Shown here in pieces: positions 5,876-7,730 of a stretch of DNA of 7,730 bases; within the stretch, counting starts at the first letter, position 1; every line of letters begins with the position of its first letter. Below the pieces are notes generated by a model. It ran no database searches. It was given only the letters and a program-made list of their open reading frames with translations, and was not told the origin of the DNA. The stretch spans positions 1-7,730 of the forward strand of contig CAMWSZ010000131.1 in the NCBI GenBank assembly GCA_947177005.1, in the 5' to 3' direction. Origin of the DNA: an uncultured Clostridia bacterium (GTDB taxonomy: Bacteria > Bacillota > Clostridia > Oscillospirales > Oscillospiraceae). Both the position numbers and the translations under genes were made by a program.

Positions 5876-6774
5876 GCTACATACTCCTCCATCCACTCTT
5901 TTTCAAACGCTAGCGTCAGCCCACATGTGATAAACACCTCTCTGTTCACGGACAGCTCCCGACGCAGCTGCTCCCGGATTGCATAGCAATCTGTCAGTTC
6001 CAGTCGTGATATTTTTTCCACCATTGAGATCATGAACGACCACTCGAAGTACCGCCATACTGCTGCGCTGTCTGGAAACCGCTCGCTAAGCCATACTGTC
6101 CGCGTCCGATAGGCTTGTAAATACTCCTCCAGCGTCTCCGGCGTCAGCAAGCTGTGGTTCGTTGTCCAAGCCGAGTTGTTGTTTTCGTGACGGTAGAAGG
6201 TATATTTCGGCAATCCATGATAAGCCACCTTCTGCGCGCCAGCCAGCAACTTATACATCAGGGCAATATCATCATATACGCCGTCCTCCGGGAATCGCAA
6301 GTTCTCCATCCGCTCCCGCCGGAAAAGCTTTGTAGGAAACGCCATATTGTACTTCTTCCGCCACATCAGTTCGATCAGCGCTTCCTCTGCAGTCATGATC
6401 TTCTTCTCATCGAAGGCCTGACTGACTGAGCCGCAGATTGCGACATCCGCCTGATTTTCTTCCGCCAAATTGAGCAGAAAATCCAAAAAATCTGGTTCGG
6501 CCCAATCATCGTCATCAATAAATGTCAGGTACTCCCCATGGGCGGCATTCAATCCGGCATTACGTCCAGAACCAATATTCCCGCGCTCCCGATGAATCAC
6601 ATGAATGCGGCTGTCCCCCGCGGCAAATTCATCCGCGATCTGTCCGCTACGATCGCTGGAGCCGTTGTCCACAATCACAAACTCGAAGTCCTGGTATGTC
6701 TGGCACAAAATGCTCTGAATGGCTCGTGAGACAAGCTGTTCGCGGTTGTAGGTCAGCATAATAACAGAAATCAT
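5854..6774 (-). CDS. Family 2 (GT-A) glycosyltransferase
   Basis: A 306-residue transferase of the GT2 type that moves a sugar from a nucleotide donor to a glycan or protein acceptor at the cytoplasmic side of the membrane. It opens MISVIMLTYNREQLVSRAI, the usual first strand and helix of the fold; then come VIVDNGSSD (about 33-41), GNIGSGRNAGLNAAHGEYL (about 65-83) and the metal-binding FIDDDDW (85-91). EDGVYDDIALMYKL (163-176) is probably the region holding the catalytic acid. The C-terminal 110 residues are helical with no transmembrane segment. A longer reading from 6861 exists, but the ATG at 6774 has GGAGG 7 nt upstream and places the conserved first strand at the N-terminus. The start overlaps the rfbF stop (ATGA); the TAA lies 22 bp inside the next gene. 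Donor and acceptor cannot be told; a sugar derived from CDP-glucose is possible but GT2 enzymes use many donors. Confidence 0.92.
   Translation of the reverse strand: MISVIMLTYNREQLVSRAIQSILCQTYQDFEFVIVDNGSSDRSGQIADEFAAGDSRIHVIHRERGNIGSGRNAGLNAAHGEYLTFIDDDDWAEPDFLDFLLNLAEENQADVAICGSVSQAFDEKKIMTAEEALIELMWRKKYNMAFPTKLFRRERMENLRFPEDGVYDDIALMYKLLAGAQKVAYHGLPKYTFYRHENNNSAWTTNHSLLTPETLEEYLQAYRTRTVWLSERFPDSAAVWRYFEWSFMISMVEKISRLELTDCYAIREQLRRELSVNREVFITCGLTLAFEKEWMEEYVACCRKMR
5884..5890 (-). promoter_or_regulatory. Ribosome binding site of FkbM copy 1
   Basis: GGAGGAG on the minus strand; its AGGAG lies 8 nt upstream of the ATG at 5875 and inside the GT2 reading frame. It argues for the 5875 start over the in-frame ATG at 5896. 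Confidence 0.65.
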
Positions 6775-7562
6775 GCCCCATCCTCCCAAGCCTTCCACGG
6801 CGCACTGCTGGTACTCCACAGATATTCCAGCATTCCTCGGTCCCGCTGCGTATCCATGCACTGCCAGAAGCCACTGTGCTTATAGATCCCCAGCTTTCCA
6901 TCGCCAGCCAACGTTTCCAGCGGCGTGCGTTCCAAAATACAGCTCTCTTCCGTATCCAAATAATCAAATACTTCCGGTTCCATAATCATAAATCCGCCAT
7001 TGATCCAGCCGCCGTCTTCCTTCGCTTTCTCTCGGAATCCTTTTACGGTAGTGCCCGTCTCGTCTAGGTCGAGCACGCCGAATCGTCCTCCAGGCTGAAT
7101 GCCTGTCAACGTCACTATCTTGCCAGATGTCTGATGCTGCTTTAGCAGTGTGGTCAAATCGACATTGCTTACTCCGTCGCCATAGGTCAGCATAAAAGGT
7201 TCCTCTCCAATATATTTTTGTACCCGCTTAATCCTTCCGCCGGTCTGGGTATTCAGGCCCGTGTCAACTAGCGTTACCCGCCACGGTTCGGCAATATTCG
7301 CGTGAACTGTCATACGGTTTTCCGCTGAGAAATCAAAGGTCACATCAGAGCGGTACAAATAATAATCTGCGAAATACTCTTTAATGATATGCCCCTTGTA
7401 GCCGCAGCAGATGATAAAATCATGGAATCCAAAGCTGGAGTAATATTTCATGATATGCCACAAAATCGGTTGGTCGCCAATCGTAATCATAGGCTTCGGC
7501 TTCAGATGACTCTCCTCACTGATACGGGTGCCCAAGCCGCCGGCCAGTATCACAACCTTCAC
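6771..7562 (-). CDS. rfbF: Glucose-1-phosphate cytidylyltransferase
   Basis: This cytoplasmic enzyme joins CTP and glucose 1-phosphate to give CDP-glucose and pyrophosphate, the first step toward CDP-3,6-dideoxyhexoses and related sugars. The nucleotidyltransferase signature GGLGTR is followed by SEESHLKPKPM with the phosphate-binding lysines, then YGDG (metal-binding Asp), GGWINGGF and FWQCMDTQRD, all in the usual order and typical of RfbF/DdhA. Length is about 263 residues, as in the family. I chose GTG at 7562-7560: a GGAGG lies 9 nt upstream, and the protein then begins MKVVILAGG, the usual family start. The ATG at 7571 would put that GGAGG directly against the start codon, though it cannot be excluded (266 residues). 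The TGA overlaps the ATG of the glycosyltransferase by ATGA. No CDP-glucose 4,6-dehydratase gene is visible here. Function is confident; the end product of the pathway is not known. Confidence 0.95.
   Translation of the reverse strand: MKVVILAGGLGTRISEESHLKPKPMITIGDQPILWHIMKYYSSFGFHDFIICCGYKGHIIKEYFADYYLYRSDVTFDFSAENRMTVHANIAEPWRVTLVDTGLNTQTGGRIKRVQKYIGEEPFMLTYGDGVSNVDLTTLLKQHQTSGKIVTLTGIQPGGRFGVLDLDETGTTVKGFREKAKEDGGWINGGFMIMEPEVFDYLDTEESCILERTPLETLAGDGKLGIYKHSGFWQCMDTQRDRGMLEYLWSTSSAPWKAWEDGA
6782..6786 (-). promoter_or_regulatory. Ribosome binding site of the GT2 gene
   Basis: GGAGG, 7 nt upstream of the ATG at 6774 and inside the end of rfbF. It selects this start over the longer in-frame reading from 6861. 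Confidence 0.7.
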
Positions 7563-7567
7563 TGCAC

Positions 7568-7730
7568 TCATCCTCCACTCGTCCTAAAGTCGCGTTCCTC
7601 AAGCAAATACGATACTGCCTGATATGCAGGGCTGCTTTTCAAATTTTTCACCGCCGGGTCGTCCGGCGAGAAAGCCATCAGTGTAATCCGCACCTGCTCC
7701 GCCAGGATCAGCAGTTCGTCAGAGGGCTTT
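7568..7730 (-). CDS. C-terminal end of an unrecognised protein (partial)
   Basis: An open frame enters from the right edge and runs 53 codons to a TGA at 7568-7570. The residues read KPSDELLILAEQV near the edge, then SPDDPAVKNL, and end LLEERDFRTSGG. The composition is hydrophilic and suggests helices; there is no membrane segment or catalytic motif. The frame carries the ribosome binding site of the next gene, and its stop overlaps an in-frame ATG of rfbF (ATGA), so it belongs to the same operon. The start and most of the protein lie outside the window. I do not recognise the family. The position upstream of rfbF suggests a surface-glycan or glycosylation role, but nothing in these residues shows that. 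Confidence 0.7.
   Translation of the reverse strand, partial: KPSDELLILAEQVRITLMAFSPDDPAVKNLKSSPAYQAVSYLLEERDFRTSGG
7572..7576 (-). promoter_or_regulatory. Ribosome binding site deciding the rfbF start
   Basis: GGAGG on the minus strand, inside the last codons of the upstream gene. It abuts the ATG at 7571 with no spacer but sits 9 nt from the GTG at 7562, which favours the GTG start. Confidence 0.55.

Overview
The window is one densely packed block of genes, all on the minus strand, so transcription runs from high to low coordinates. It is an accessory glycan/surface-modification locus. Strong AGGAGG-type ribosome binding sites, very short spacers or overlaps, moderate base composition and the style of the proteins suggest a low-to-mid GC Bacillota (Clostridia or Negativicutes-like). 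This is inference; no phylogenetic marker is present.

Layout in transcription order: (1) the C-terminal end of an unrecognised protein (7568-7730, cut by the window edge); (2) rfbF, glucose-1-phosphate cytidylyltransferase (about 6771-7562); (3) a GT-A family 2 glycosyltransferase (5854-6774); (4) FkbM-type methyltransferase copy 1 (4883-5875); (5) FkbM copy 2 (3819-4853); (6) a radical SAM protein, rSAM-A, with extra C-terminal cysteines (2991-3794); (7) FkbM copy 3 (1984-2994), start-stop coupled to rSAM-A; (8) a 103-bp gap with a strong hairpin that begins inside the stop codon of copy 3; (9) a two-domain protein with an N-terminal Rossmann-like domain and a C-terminal radical SAM domain (525-1880); (10) the N-terminal 162 residues of another radical SAM protein, rSAM-B, related to rSAM-A (1-488, cut by the window edge).

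How the genes may work together: RfbF makes CDP-glucose, the entry point to CDP-linked deoxysugars. The GT2 enzyme would add a sugar to a surface glycan or glycoprotein. FkbM enzymes are SAM-dependent O-methyltransferases, often of sugar hydroxyls, so three paralogues point to differential O-methylation. Three radical SAM enzymes in the same run suggest further radical modification of the sugar or of an attached group. No precursor peptide, transporter, polymerase or CDP-glucose dehydratase gene is in the window, so the final product cannot be named.

The most unusual features are the 3 + 3 interleaving of FkbM and radical SAM genes, a conserved N-terminal extension on all three FkbM proteins (a helical motif plus a Rossmann-like domain), and a similar Rossmann-like domain fused to one of the radical SAM proteins. 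No tRNA, rRNA, CRISPR array, insertion sequence or intrinsic terminator was seen, and no stretch of 300 bases lacks a gene.
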